Assembly (NCBI RefSeq): GCF_021390595.1
Contig: NZ_JAJEJR010000001.1
Span: forward strand, 1,674,001-1,738,000
Reading direction: 5' to 3'
Source of the DNA: Paraburkholderia sp. HP33-1
Lineage (GTDB): Bacteria > Pseudomonadota > Gammaproteobacteria > Burkholderiales > Burkholderiaceae
Length of the DNA: 64,000 bases
In this document: positions 18,617-26,112 of the stretch, piece by piece
How positions within the stretch are numbered: the stretch's first letter is position 1
Layout: each line of letters opens with the position of its first letter
Program-made: the position numbers and the translations under genes
The notes under the pieces: model-generated
What the model saw: the letters and a program-made list of their open reading frames with translations, nothing else
What the model was told of the DNA's origin: nothing
Databases searched by the model: none

Positions 18617-21066
18617 ATCACGACGTCCTTGAAAAAACCCTGTTGAGGCCCGCGACGCGCAGCGCGCTCGACGAACTCACGAGCGTGCCCGGCGTGCAGC
18701 CGGCACCGCGTCGCACCGCGCTACGCGCGAGCAAAGACGTGCGCATCGCGATCGTGCACGACTGGCTCGTCACCTATGCGGGCGCGGAGAAAGTGCTCGA
18801 GCAGATCATCGCCTGCTTTCCGGATGCGGACCTGTTCAGCCTCGTGGACTTTCTCGACGACCGCAGCTTCCTGCGCGGCAAGCCGGTGACGACGTCGTTC
18901 ATCCAGAGGCTGCCGCTCGCCCGCAGCAAGTACCGCTCGTATCTGCCGCTGATGCCGCTCGCCATCGAGCAGCTCGACGTGTCCGCGTACGACGTCGTGA
19001 TCTCGAGCAGCCATGCGGTCGCGAAGGGCATTCTGACGGGCCCTGACCAGGTGCATATCAGCTACGTGCATTCGCCGATCCGCTATGCGTGGGATTTGCA
19101 GCACCAGTATCTGCAGCAGTCGAAGCTGACCAACGGACCGAAGTCGGCGCTCGCGCGGCTGATTCTGCATTACATGCGCAATTGGGATATCCGCACCTCG
19201 AATTCGGTCGACGGCTTCGTGGCGAACTCGGCGTTCATCGCGCGACGGATAAAAAAGGTGTATCAGCGCGACGCGCAGGTGATCTTTCCACCGGTCGACG
19301 TCGAGGCTTTTTCGCTGTGCACGCAGAAGGAAGACTTTTATCTGACCGCGTCGCGCATGGTGCCGTACAAGAAGATCGATCTGATCGTCGAGGCGTTTGC
19401 GCGCATGCCCGGGCGCAAGCTCGTCGTGATCGGCGACGGACCCGACATGGCGAAGATTCGCGCCAAGGCAGGACCGAACGTCGAGATCATGGGCTATCAG
19501 CCGTTCAAGGTGCTGAAGGACCGCATGAGCCGCGCGAAGGCTTTCGTGTTCGCGGCCGAGGAGGACTTCGGCATTTCGGTGGTCGAGGCGCAGGCCTGCG
19601 GTACGCCGGTCATTGCATACGGCAAGGGCGGAGCGCTCGAAACCGTGCGTGATCTGTCCGAGCCGAAGCCAACCGGCATGTTCTTCGATGAACAGAACAC
19701 CGATTCGATCGTCGGGGCGGTCAATCGCTTCGACGAGCTTGCGCACCGGCTCCTGCCCGAGAATTGCCGCGCCAACGCCGAGCAGTTTTCGGCGGGGCAT
19801 TTCCGCGAACGCTTCTTCGCGCATGTGCGGGCGTCGGTGCCCGCACTGCGCACGGCGACGCTGCCGGCATACGTTCCGTATCGGTCGGCCGACCAGAGCG
19901 CCACGAACGTGCCGCGCATTCTCGCCGTAGATCAGAGCGGCGTGCTCGGCGGCGCCGAACTGTCATTGCTCGAAATCGTCAAGGCGCTGCGCTCGCGCAT
20001 CGAGGTCGTGCTGTTCGACGATGGGCCGTTTAACACCGCGCTCGCGAAGACCGGCGTCGAAGTCACCGTACTCGATGCGGGCGCGCTGAAAAACGTGCGC
20101 AAGCAGGGCGGTTCGCTGCCGAAAGGCCAGGCGTTGAAAGGGCTGATATCGCTCGTGCGCGAAACCGCGAAACGCGCGCGCAAGGTGGACGTGATCTATG
20201 CGAACACGCAGCGCGCGATGGTGATTGGCGCACTGGCGGGCAAGCTCGCGAGACGCCCGGTGGTCTGGCATCTGCGCGATATCGTCAGCGCCGAGCATTT
20301 CGGCGGCAAGCAGCTCGCGATCATCAAGTGGTGCGCGCGGCTGGGCCTCACGCATGTGATCGCCAATTCTGCGGCATCGGCGCAAGCGTTCGCGAAACTC
20401 ACGCGGTTCGACAGCAGACGCATCGACGTCGTGTTCAATGGGATTGCCGCGGAGCCTTTCGATGCATTGCGCACGGTGCCGCAAGCGGTGCTGCGCGAGC
20501 GCCTGAATCTGCCGCGCGACGCGTTCCTCGTCGGCTCGTTCAGCCGGCTCGCGCGTTGGAAGGGGCAGCATGTGCTGCTCGAAGCGATGGTGCTCAATCC
20601 GCAGATGCATGCGGTGCTGGTCGGCGCGCCGTTGTTTGGCGAAGATCAGTACGAGATCGAGCTGCGTGCGTTCGTCGCCGCGCACAAGCTTGGTTCGCGT
20701 GTGCATTTTCTGGGCTTTCAGCACGATATCCCCGCGTGCATGTGCGCGGTTGATGCGGTCGTGCATACGTCGATCACTCCGGAGCCGTTCGGCCGCGTGA
20801 TCGTCGAGGGGATGCTCGCGCAGCGGCCGGTCGTGGCGTCGCGCGCGGGCGGTGTGCTCGAAATCATCGACGACTATGAAAACGGCGTGCTGTGCACGCC
20901 GGGCGATGCGCATGCGCTCGCCGATACGCTCGCCGAATTGCGCTCGAACGACGGCTTGCGCGACAAGCTAGTTACGAACGGATATCGGACCGCGCAGGAG
21001 CGGTTTGGTACGCGTAGCTATGTGGATGGGGTGGCGGGGATTCTGAAGGGGGTGGCAACGGGGTAA
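18613..21066 (+). CDS. bceR: Tandem two-domain GT4 glycosyltransferase (BceR-like)
   Basis: An 817-residue protein with two complete GT4 enzymes in one chain. The first (about residues 40-410) starts KDVRIAIVHDWLVTYAGAEKV and has EDFGISVVEAQACG as its donor-site EX7E block. The second (about 435-817) starts ILAVDQSGVLGGAE and has DVVFNGI and EPFGRVIVEGMLA. ATG 18613 overlaps the flippase stop by four bases. A bifunctional enzyme could add two sugars in sequence to the lipid-linked repeat unit. Its length and tandem layout match what I recall for BceR. A strong terminator follows at 21126. Confidence 0.9.
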   Translation: MNHDVLEKTLLRPATRSALDELTSVPGVQPAPRRTALRASKDVRIAIVHDWLVTYAGAEKVLEQIIACFPDADLFSLVDFLDDRSFLRGKPVTTSFIQRLPLARSKYRSYLPLMPLAIEQLDVSAYDVVISSSHAVAKGILTGPDQVHISYVHSPIRYAWDLQHQYLQQSKLTNGPKSALARLILHYMRNWDIRTSNSVDGFVANSAFIARRIKKVYQRDAQVIFPPVDVEAFSLCTQKEDFYLTASRMVPYKKIDLIVEAFARMPGRKLVVIGDGPDMAKIRAKAGPNVEIMGYQPFKVLKDRMSRAKAFVFAAEEDFGISVVEAQACGTPVIAYGKGGALETVRDLSEPKPTGMFFDEQNTDSIVGAVNRFDELAHRLLPENCRANAEQFSAGHFRERFFAHVRASVPALRTATLPAYVPYRSADQSATNVPRILAVDQSGVLGGAELSLLEIVKALRSRIEVVLFDDGPFNTALAKTGVEVTVLDAGALKNVRKQGGSLPKGQALKGLISLVRETAKRARKVDVIYANTQRAMVIGALAGKLARRPVVWHLRDIVSAEHFGGKQLAIIKWCARLGLTHVIANSAASAQAFAKLTRFDSRRIDVVFNGIAAEPFDALRTVPQAVLRERLNLPRDAFLVGSFSRLARWKGQHVLLEAMVLNPQMHAVLVGAPLFGEDQYEIELRAFVAAHKLGSRVHFLGFQHDIPACMCAVDAVVHTSITPEPFGRVIVEGMLAQRPVVASRAGGVLEIIDDYENGVLCTPGDAHALADTLAELRSNDGLRDKLVTNGYRTAQERFGTRSYVDGVAGILKGVATG

Positions 21067-21125
21067 AGCGGTGCTTTTTATCCGAAGGTAGCCAGGGGTT
21101 TGATCAGTCCTTGTGTGGCGCAACT

Positions 21126-21158
21126 GAGCGAAGGTCGAAAGACCTTCGCTCTTTTTTT
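21126..21158 (+). terminator. Intrinsic terminator after bceR
   Basis: An 11 bp perfect stem (21126-21136 against 21041+100 to 21151, GAGCGAAGGTC/GACCTTCGCTC) with a GAAA tetraloop, followed by seven T residues at 21152-21158. It ends the flippase-glycosyltransferase transcript and separates it from the toxin-immunity island. Confidence 0.93.
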
Positions 21159-21162
21159 GCCG

Positions 21163-21648
21163 TTATTCGTCAGCGTCAGGCCTGGTGAGCTCATTGAACC
21201 TGTCTTTTGTTATTCGGGTCATGCAGTCCCAAAAAACCATATAACGCATTGACGCCTGACCTAGCGAGTACGTATCGGAGTAACACTCGTTATCGCGAAA
21301 CGCCTTCCAATGTTGCTGGGCCGCTTCGAAATAAGGTAGGGCAGGTGGTTCGCCGTTCGCCTTTAAATCCATATCGTTATTTTGAAGTTTCCTGGAAATT
21401 TCCGAAACAAGCCTGGTTAGACTTTCGTCGGATTTCTCAAAGTAGAAGTGAGAGCACTGCCACAAATCCTCCGTGCTCATTGAATCTCTCTTGCAATAAA
21501 TTGCGATTTCCGAATCGGTTTTGTTCAAAAAATATGCTTTATAAGAATGAGCTTTTGAATAATCGAATTCACCAGAATAGATTGAATCCGCAAAAACTAC
21601 AGGCGCGAAAAATATAAGCATAAAAAATGAACTAATGACGCGCATCAT
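21163..21648 (-). CDS. LprI-like (DUF1311) periplasmic lysozyme inhibitor, copy A
   Basis: A 161-residue exported protein. The start at ATG 21648 (or 21645) gives a clean signal peptide (FFMLIFFAPVVFA). The mature part carries DUF1311/LprI features: DLWQCS, WKAFRDNEC and WDCMTRITKDR, with paired cysteines. LprI-family proteins inhibit lysozymes. The gene starts inside the last 17 bases of the muramidase frame upstream, so in the ancestral operon it was coupled to a muramidase, which points to an immunity role. A second gene of exactly the same length and clear similarity lies inverted at 23436-23921. The segment is AT-richer than the exopolysaccharide genes. I infer periplasmic protection against a cell-wall toxin. 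Confidence 0.72.
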   Translation of the reverse strand: MMRVISSFFMLIFFAPVVFADSIYSGEFDYSKAHSYKAYFLNKTDSEIAIYCKRDSMSTEDLWQCSHFYFEKSDESLTRLVSEISRKLQNNDMDLKANGEPPALPYFEAAQQHWKAFRDNECYSDTYSLGQASMRYMVFWDCMTRITKDRFNELTRPDADE

Positions 21649-22225
21649 ACACTCCGGTTGCAAAGAGTCGCGCCTCGCTTTCCCGGCGATTACCAACTCG
21701 CCCCGCAAGAAACCCGCGTATTGTATCGGGCATGCCGCGATAGTCTCCACTGTTAAGAACCTTTGTAACGTGCGCAACACGAGTTTCAGGCCATCGGTCA
21801 TGCTTTGCGTGGTATGGACCAGTATTCCATATAACAGAAACAATGGCGTCATATTCATATTGAAATAGGGTGACCTTAATTTACCGGTTAATGACCCCTT
21901 CGAATTCCGCCAATGTTTGGCGCATGTACTCCTGACACCGCCCAACAGATACCGTATCGCCAATCCTGAGATTGTCGCCGGGATTGACACGGTGGCCTAA
22001 TCCTACTGTCGGAATGCCGTAGCCATCGTCGTAGACGGTCAAGACGAAACCGTCTACTACTCGTCGACCTTTAAATTTTCCGTTCATAATTCCACTTTCC
22101 CATATGGCTATAAATTGCAATCCCTGTTCGGAAATTTGCCACGGTTTGCCGAGCCTATCCGATTGGACTGTCACGGATGAATTCGGGTCTGTGTTTGTTA
22201 GTGCTGTTCCAAGTGCATCAGGCAT
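21632..22225 (-). pseudogene. GH24 (T4/P22-type) muramidase interrupted by one in-frame stop, copy A
   Basis: The frame reads 114 residues from ATG 22225, meets TAA at 21881-21883, then continues in the same frame for 82 more residues to TAG at 21632-21634. The first part has the GH24 catalytic set: Glu43 in AIWES, Asp67 in VYDDG and Thr73 in PTVGLGH (Asp to Thr spacing as in T4 lysozyme). After the stop it reads QYEYDAIVSVIWNTGP, LNSGDYRGMP, and NRRESEARLF to VYDARH, the usual lysozyme C-terminus. A full-length enzyme of 197 residues was therefore lost by a single nonsense codon, unless it is read through. ATG 22225 overlaps the adaptor stop (TAATG). No signal peptide is present, which fits delivery by a secretion apparatus. 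Confidence 0.85.
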
Positions 22226-22644
22226 TACGCATCCTTGTGACCAAGGTAGATGACAATTTGTCGCGCGTCGTTAGTCCGGTATCGCCGGGTTCGCCCTTCC
22301 CCGTCAGTCGTGCCATGTGCGAGGCGACTGTCGGAAAATCGAACTGTGTAGTAGGTATCGCTAAGTACCTTCCCCTGACTATCGTGGAGCACGAATTGCT
22401 GATGGAACCAGCCTCTGCTGCACTGACACGCCCATGCGGTGCCCAAGGCCTCGACCATCTCCCGTCCAGTTGAATACGAGCGAAGCGTATCAAACGGAAA
22501 TAAATTGCCGGTTTCGACATTCAAAGCCATTGCGTACGGCATTGGTGGATAAGTGGAGAATATTGAATATGTCACGCGGCAGAGCAGGCAATTCTCCTCG
22601 CTCGCCATACATGTCCCGGTAATCTTCAATTTCTGTGACCCCAT
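22225..22644 (-). CDS. T6SS effector-adaptor-like small protein, copy A
   Basis: A protein of 139 residues if begun at ATG 22644, the start that lines up with copy B; an in-frame ATG at 22689 would add 15 residues. It contains CLLC and CQC cysteine motifs that could bind a metal. The C-terminal half (YYTVRFSDSR, TTDGEGRTRR, IVIYLGH) has the pattern of the small beta domain seen at the ends of VgrG/PAAR-linked proteins and effector adaptors of type VI secretion. Its stop overlaps the muramidase ATG (TAATG), so the two were made together. No VgrG, PAAR or other T6SS core gene is in the window. The function is inferred from the C-terminal pattern and the toxin neighbour. Confidence 0.55.
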   Translation of the reverse strand: MGSQKLKITGTCMASEENCLLCRVTYSIFSTYPPMPYAMALNVETGNLFPFDTLRSYSTGREMVEALGTAWACQCSRGWFHQQFVLHDSQGKVLSDTYYTVRFSDSRLAHGTTDGEGRTRRYRTNDARQIVIYLGHKDA

Positions 22645-22731
22645 TGAAACTTTTCTGAGTTTGAAGGAAGCGACGAGCGAATTAATCATCTAAACGAGCT
22701 GATGTCAATATCTTTAACTCGATATAAGTTA

Positions 22732-22774
22732 GTTTTGACAGAAATTGACACTTATCGTCAATATTCGTCAAAAC
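22732..22774. promoter_or_regulatory. Two-tier perfect dyad between the divergent adaptor genes
   Basis: Nested inverted repeats share one centre: GTTTTGAC (22732-22739), ATTGAC (22744-22749), a 7-base core, GTCAAT (22757-22762) and GTCAAAAC (22767-22774), with 4-base spacers on each side. All 14 arm positions match. It sits in the AT-rich gap between the two divergent cassettes. It could be an operator for a dimeric or tetrameric regulator, or a scar of the inversion junction. Further TGAC/GTCA half-sites occur nearby. Confidence 0.6.
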
Positions 22775-22861
22775 GGCTTTATCTCAATTTAAATTTGTTG
22801 ACTGTGATTCGTCAGAATGGTTAATTCGTCCGATGTTGTCTGGTAGATAAGGAGAGGCCAA

Positions 22862-23275
22862 ATGGGGCAGCAGAAACAGAAAGGCAACGGAGGCAAGGAA
22901 CAGTGCCATCTTTGCCGGATCACATATTCAACCTTCTCCGCTTTCCCGCCAATGCCGTCCGCAATGGCTTTGAATGTCGAAACCGGCGAATTCTTTCCGC
23001 TGGAGAAGCTTCGTTCGTATTCAACCGGTCACCACCTGGCCGAGGCCTTGGGCTACGCATGAGCGTGCAATTGTCGCGAGCGCGCCCCTAAGCGGTACAA
23101 GCAACGGTTCACGCTTCGCGATGCGAACGGCTCGCCGCCCGGCAGCACGTCCTACACCATCGAGTTGCGAAGGTCGCTAATCCACGGTGTTACTGATTCG
23201 TTAGGACGTACTCAGCGATGCGGAACAAACGGCGCGCAACGTCTACTCGTCTACCTCGGACATCGTGAATCGGTA
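22862..23275 (+). pseudogene. T6SS effector-adaptor-like gene with in-frame TGA, copy B
   Basis: It starts at ATG 22862 with AAGGAG at 22850-22855. It reads 66 residues (including CHLC and the stretch MALNVETG shared with copy A), meets TGA at 23060-23062, then continues in frame to TAA at 23273-23275. The stop replaces the Trp codon that copy A has in WACQC; the sequence resumes with ACNC, then RFTLRDANG and GVTDSLGRTQR. One TGG to TGA change therefore explains the break. Read as a whole it would give 137 residues, close to copy A. Confidence 0.8.
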
Positions 23276-23372
23276 TAACGATTCGTCCATCATCGCAATT
23301 CCCATTACAGACCTGACATGACTAGTGCCCTGCACGAATGCGTATCGATGCGGTATGCAACATCAAAGAGGC

Positions 23373-23452
23373 ATCCCGTTAAAGGATTGTTTAGACGTCG
23401 CCACCGCGAGGCCGAAATGTTTGAGGCGGGGGTCTATGATTCATCGCACTAA
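23373..23452 (+). pseudogene. 3' remnant of a GH24 muramidase, copy B
   Basis: Between the broken adaptor and inhibitor B only the last part of the muramidase survives. The frame HREAEMFEAGVYDSSH followed by TAA at 23450-23452 aligns with RESEARLFATGVYDARH and its stop in copy A. It overlaps the inhibitor start by the same 17 bases. Upstream of about 23373 the similarity is lost, so roughly 170 codons are missing. The exact left edge is uncertain. Confidence 0.65.
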
Positions 23453-23921
23453 AATTCTATGTATGCTCACGCTGCTCCCGATCGTTGCGAGCGCGAAGAC
23501 CGTCTACTCCGGGGAATTCGATTACCACTACTTCAAATCGCCCGAAGCGTACTTTCCCGGGCGATCTGCTGCTGAAGTTACGCGGATTTGTGACTCTGGC
23601 GAGCACGCGAATAACGAAGATTTAGCACAATGCTCGCATTTGAAGTTCAACAAGGCGAATAGCCAACTCGAAAAAAAACTTAAGGCAGTACGGTTGATGA
23701 ATGAGAGAGGCGACAAGTCACTTAAGGCTAGTGGCGATCCGCTAGCGTCGCCTTACTTCGAAAAGGCGCAAAGCGCGTGGGCATCGTATCGTGACAACGA
23801 ATGTTATAGCGAAGCCTACGCGATGGGCGAAGCAGCTGAACGCGAGATATTCTTTTGGGAATGTATGGCGAATATCACAGATAGCCGTGTAAAAGAGCTA
23901 GAGGAACTGCTAAAGAATTGA
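23436..23921 (+). CDS. LprI-like (DUF1311) periplasmic lysozyme inhibitor, copy B
   Basis: A 161-residue exported protein starting at ATG 23436, with signal peptide ILCMLTLLPIVASA. The mature protein begins KTVYSGEFDYH, like DSIYSGEFDYS in copy A. It shares DLAQCSH, SPYFEKAQSAW, YRDNECYS and FFWECMANITDSR. It is intact although its partner muramidase has been almost wholly deleted, so it is an orphan inhibitor. Retention of the reading frame in both inhibitors, against decay of both toxin units, suggests selection for protection against incoming muramidases. The LprI assignment is from the cysteine and Trp/Arg-Asp pattern. Confidence 0.72.
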   Translation: MIHRTKILCMLTLLPIVASAKTVYSGEFDYHYFKSPEAYFPGRSAAEVTRICDSGEHANNEDLAQCSHLKFNKANSQLEKKLKAVRLMNERGDKSLKASGDPLASPYFEKAQSAWASYRDNECYSEAYAMGEAAEREIFFWECMANITDSRVKELEELLKN

Positions 23922-24057
23922 TTGGCAGTTCGCGAGAAAGGCCTCGCTTCGGCGGGGCCCCGCAAAGCCAAGGCACACAGGCAAGAGTCTCTTTGCAGAA
24001 CACAGAGGATGCTGTTCGATGCTGTGTGCTCGTCAGCTTTGTGCGAGGAGAGCCCCC

Positions 24058-24135
24058 TCAGGGCGACAGCGTGAACACGGAACTCAACGGCTTCAGCGCC
24101 GCCCATAGCTCGTTGCCGATTTCTCGTCTCACCAT
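24058..24135 (-). pseudogene. Possible 5' end of an IS5-type transposase
   Basis: A 25-codon open stretch (REIGNELWAALKPL and FTLSP) resembles the N-terminus of IS5-group transposases, where a similar LW..L.PL motif precedes a FxPSP segment. It ends in TGA and no other part of a transposase is seen. It may mark an old insertion next to the toxin-immunity island. It is short, so this is a weak call. Confidence 0.3.
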
Positions 24136-24178
24136 GCCGCCGTGGATACGGTGGGCATGGCTCGATGTCCAGGTTCTG

Positions 24179-25426
24179 TCAGCGCCTTTTAGGCTTGAGG
24201 CTCGCCGACCACTTCATCGCGGGCAGCTCGACGACCCGATAGAACACATAGGCGGCCGGCACGGCAACCAGCATATAGCCGAACGACGGCCAGATCGACA
24301 TCTGCAGCGACGAGCGGAACAGCCACGACGACAGCATTACGAAGATCGGCAGATGGATCAGATACAGCGAGAAGCTGAAGTCACCGCAGCGGGACAGCAA
24401 GCGCGCCATCGCATCCGAGCCGGCGCGAAGCAGCGCGAGCAGACCGCTCGCTTCACGTCGCGAGCCATCACGCGCATCGAGCGCCTTGTACAGATAGCAC
24501 GCGAAACCGAGCGCCCAGATCTGGAACGCACCGTACTGGCCGAAATGAAACGCGAAGCAGCCGCCCGCAATCAATACCGCCGCGAGCACAAAAAGCAAAG
24601 CGGGCGCACGCGCGTCGCGCGCGCTGCGCGCTTTCGTGTCGGCGATCCACGCGCCGAGCATCCACGAGAACCAGTACGACGTGAAGAACTGCAGATCGTG
24701 GCGTTCGAGAACGTATGCGGACGCGACGTTGATCGCGGCGACGAGCGCCAGCGCGGTATTCATGCCGATGCGTCGCCGCAGCGCAAATAGCAGCGGGTAG
24801 ATCGCATAGAACTGCACTTCGAGCGACAGCGTCCACAACGCGCCGTTCGAGCCATACGTTTTTCCCGCCACGCCCTGCAGCGAGAACAGGTTGACCAGAA
24901 ACGGCTGCCAGCCGATGTCGCGAATCTTGTGACTGACGGGCGGCAATTGCAGGCTCAACGAATCGAGCGCGAACGTCAGCACGAGCGCCGCGAGCAGCAC
25001 CGGATAGATGCGCGCGAAGCGCCGCAACCAGAAGTTGCCCGCATCGAGCCGGTAAGCGGGATTGTCCGCGAGCCGCAGCGCGCCGCCGCGATGAATACAG
25101 TAGCCGCTGATCACGAAGAAAAGTGGCACACCGGCCGAGCCCCACGCGATCGGAAACGTCAGATACGCGGCGAGGGCGCTCAGGCTCAACGAATGTCCGA
25201 CGCTCTGATGAAACGCCTGCATGCCCACCCACGCGATCTGGCGGCAATGAAAATAGGCGACCAGCAGCGCAGCGAAGCCTCGCATCGCATCGATCACGTA
25301 TTCCTTACCCGCGCTATCGATACGCGCATCGCTGCGCGCATGCGCCGCAGCAGTGGCTTTCTCCAGCCGTGACAGCGGAGAAAGGGGCAGGGATGAGCCA
25401 GCGGCATCCAGTGCGGGGTCGCTCAT
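24179..25426 (-). CDS. bceS: Acyltransferase 3 family membrane protein (BceS-like)
   Basis: A 415-residue protein starting at ATG 25426, with AAGGAC just upstream. After a 40-residue cytoplasmic leader come the family marks: IDAMRGFAALLVAYFHCRQ (conserved Arg and His), VPLFFVISGYCIHRG, LRRFARIYPV and WTLSLEVQFYAIYP. About ten membrane segments follow. It should transfer an acyl, probably acetyl, group to the lipid-linked or exported sugar. It lies on the strand opposite to bceR and galU. The toxin-immunity island separates it from bceR. By content and relative position it fits bceS. Confidence 0.87.
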   Translation of the reverse strand: MSDPALDAAGSSLPLSPLSRLEKATAAAHARSDARIDSAGKEYVIDAMRGFAALLVAYFHCRQIAWVGMQAFHQSVGHSLSLSALAAYLTFPIAWGSAGVPLFFVISGYCIHRGGALRLADNPAYRLDAGNFWLRRFARIYPVLLAALVLTFALDSLSLQLPPVSHKIRDIGWQPFLVNLFSLQGVAGKTYGSNGALWTLSLEVQFYAIYPLLFALRRRIGMNTALALVAAINVASAYVLERHDLQFFTSYWFSWMLGAWIADTKARSARDARAPALLFVLAAVLIAGGCFAFHFGQYGAFQIWALGFACYLYKALDARDGSRREASGLLALLRAGSDAMARLLSRCGDFSFSLYLIHLPIFVMLSSWLFRSSLQMSIWPSFGYMLVAVPAAYVFYRVVELPAMKWSASLKPKRR

Positions 25427-25684
25427 ACGCGGTCCTTATCTGAATCGGAAATGAGAAAAGATCGAAGCGGAATATGCATCTGGCCGGGCGCCTCGCGCAC
25501 CCGCGACGCATCCATGCTAGAGCACCACAGCTTCAAAAAATGAATAAAAAATTGCATTTCAAATTAATTAAAACCTCAATTGTGTGACGAATTGTAATTG
25601 TGCGTTGGCATATGCAACGTCGAATTATTTGTCGCTTTTGTCGTGCTAATTTAAGGCACGGATTCTCTGACCTGAGGTGAAGTC

Positions 25685-25828
25685 ATGAACCTGCATTTAC
25701 TCGCCGGCGTGGCCGTACTGCTGATCCTGGTGGCCGCCTCCGCCTACCGCGATGCCTTGCGCAACGAGCCGATCCGGCGCTTTCGCATGAACCCGGGCAA
25801 GCTGCCGCCGGTCGACGAACAGGAATGA
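25685..25828 (+). CDS. Small single-pass membrane protein, 47 residues
   Basis: A short gene with TGAGGTGA at 25673-25680, six bases before ATG 25685. The product has one strongly hydrophobic segment at residues 4-20 (HLLAGVAVLLILVAASA) and then a basic, proline-rich tail ending PPVDEQE. GC content returns to the coding level here between two AT-rich gaps. A hairpin (CCGAAAG/CTTTCGG at 25882-25901) follows. The function is unknown; it lies upstream of galU in the same direction. Confidence 0.6.
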   Translation: MNLHLLAGVAVLLILVAASAYRDALRNEPIRRFRMNPGKLPPVDEQE

Positions 25829-25881
25829 CGCGATGCCGGACTCGGTCGTCAGGTCGCCGGGCAGGGCGACTCGGCGGCCGC

Positions 25882-25905
25882 CCGAAAGGTAAGACTTTCG
25901 GATTT
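25882..25905 (+). terminator. Weak intrinsic terminator-like hairpin
   Basis: A 7 bp stem, CCGAAAG at 25882-25888 with CTTTCGG at 25895-25901, is followed by ATTTGTTG. It lies after the 47-residue membrane protein gene. The T-tract is imperfect. Confidence 0.4.
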
Positions 25906-26112
25906 GTTGATCATTGTTTTATGCGATACATGTAATAATTTCCTCAATTTTCAGAGATATGGCCCACATATTAATGGGTCGAATTATTCGAATTAAATTG
26001 GAGAAAAACGCTTGCGTGAATCTCGCAGTTTTTTTGCTAGTCTTGCGCCGGCATCGATCGGCCGCCAGGTCCGCGAACACACCAATTTCTAACCGATGTG
26101 GGAATGCCTACC

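Larger units (their letters stand above)
21163..23921. repeat. Inverted duplication of an adaptor-muramidase-inhibitor cassette
   Basis: Two diverged copies of one three-gene cassette point away from a central region at 22690-22861. Copy A (minus strand): adaptor 22644-22225, muramidase 22225-21632 with one stop, inhibitor 21648-21163. Copy B (plus strand): adaptor 22862-23275 with one stop, muramidase reduced to a 3' remnant at about 23373-23452, inhibitor 23436-23921. In both copies the inhibitor ATG lies so that it overlaps the muramidase stop by exactly 17 bases, and both inhibitors are 161 residues. The copies are similar in protein but clearly diverged in DNA, so the duplication is not recent. 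Confidence 0.8.

Noticed and set aside
21163..21990. 275-codon version of the LprI-like gene
   Set aside because: The first 114 codons lie over the muramidase in another frame; the signal peptide at 21648 marks the true start.
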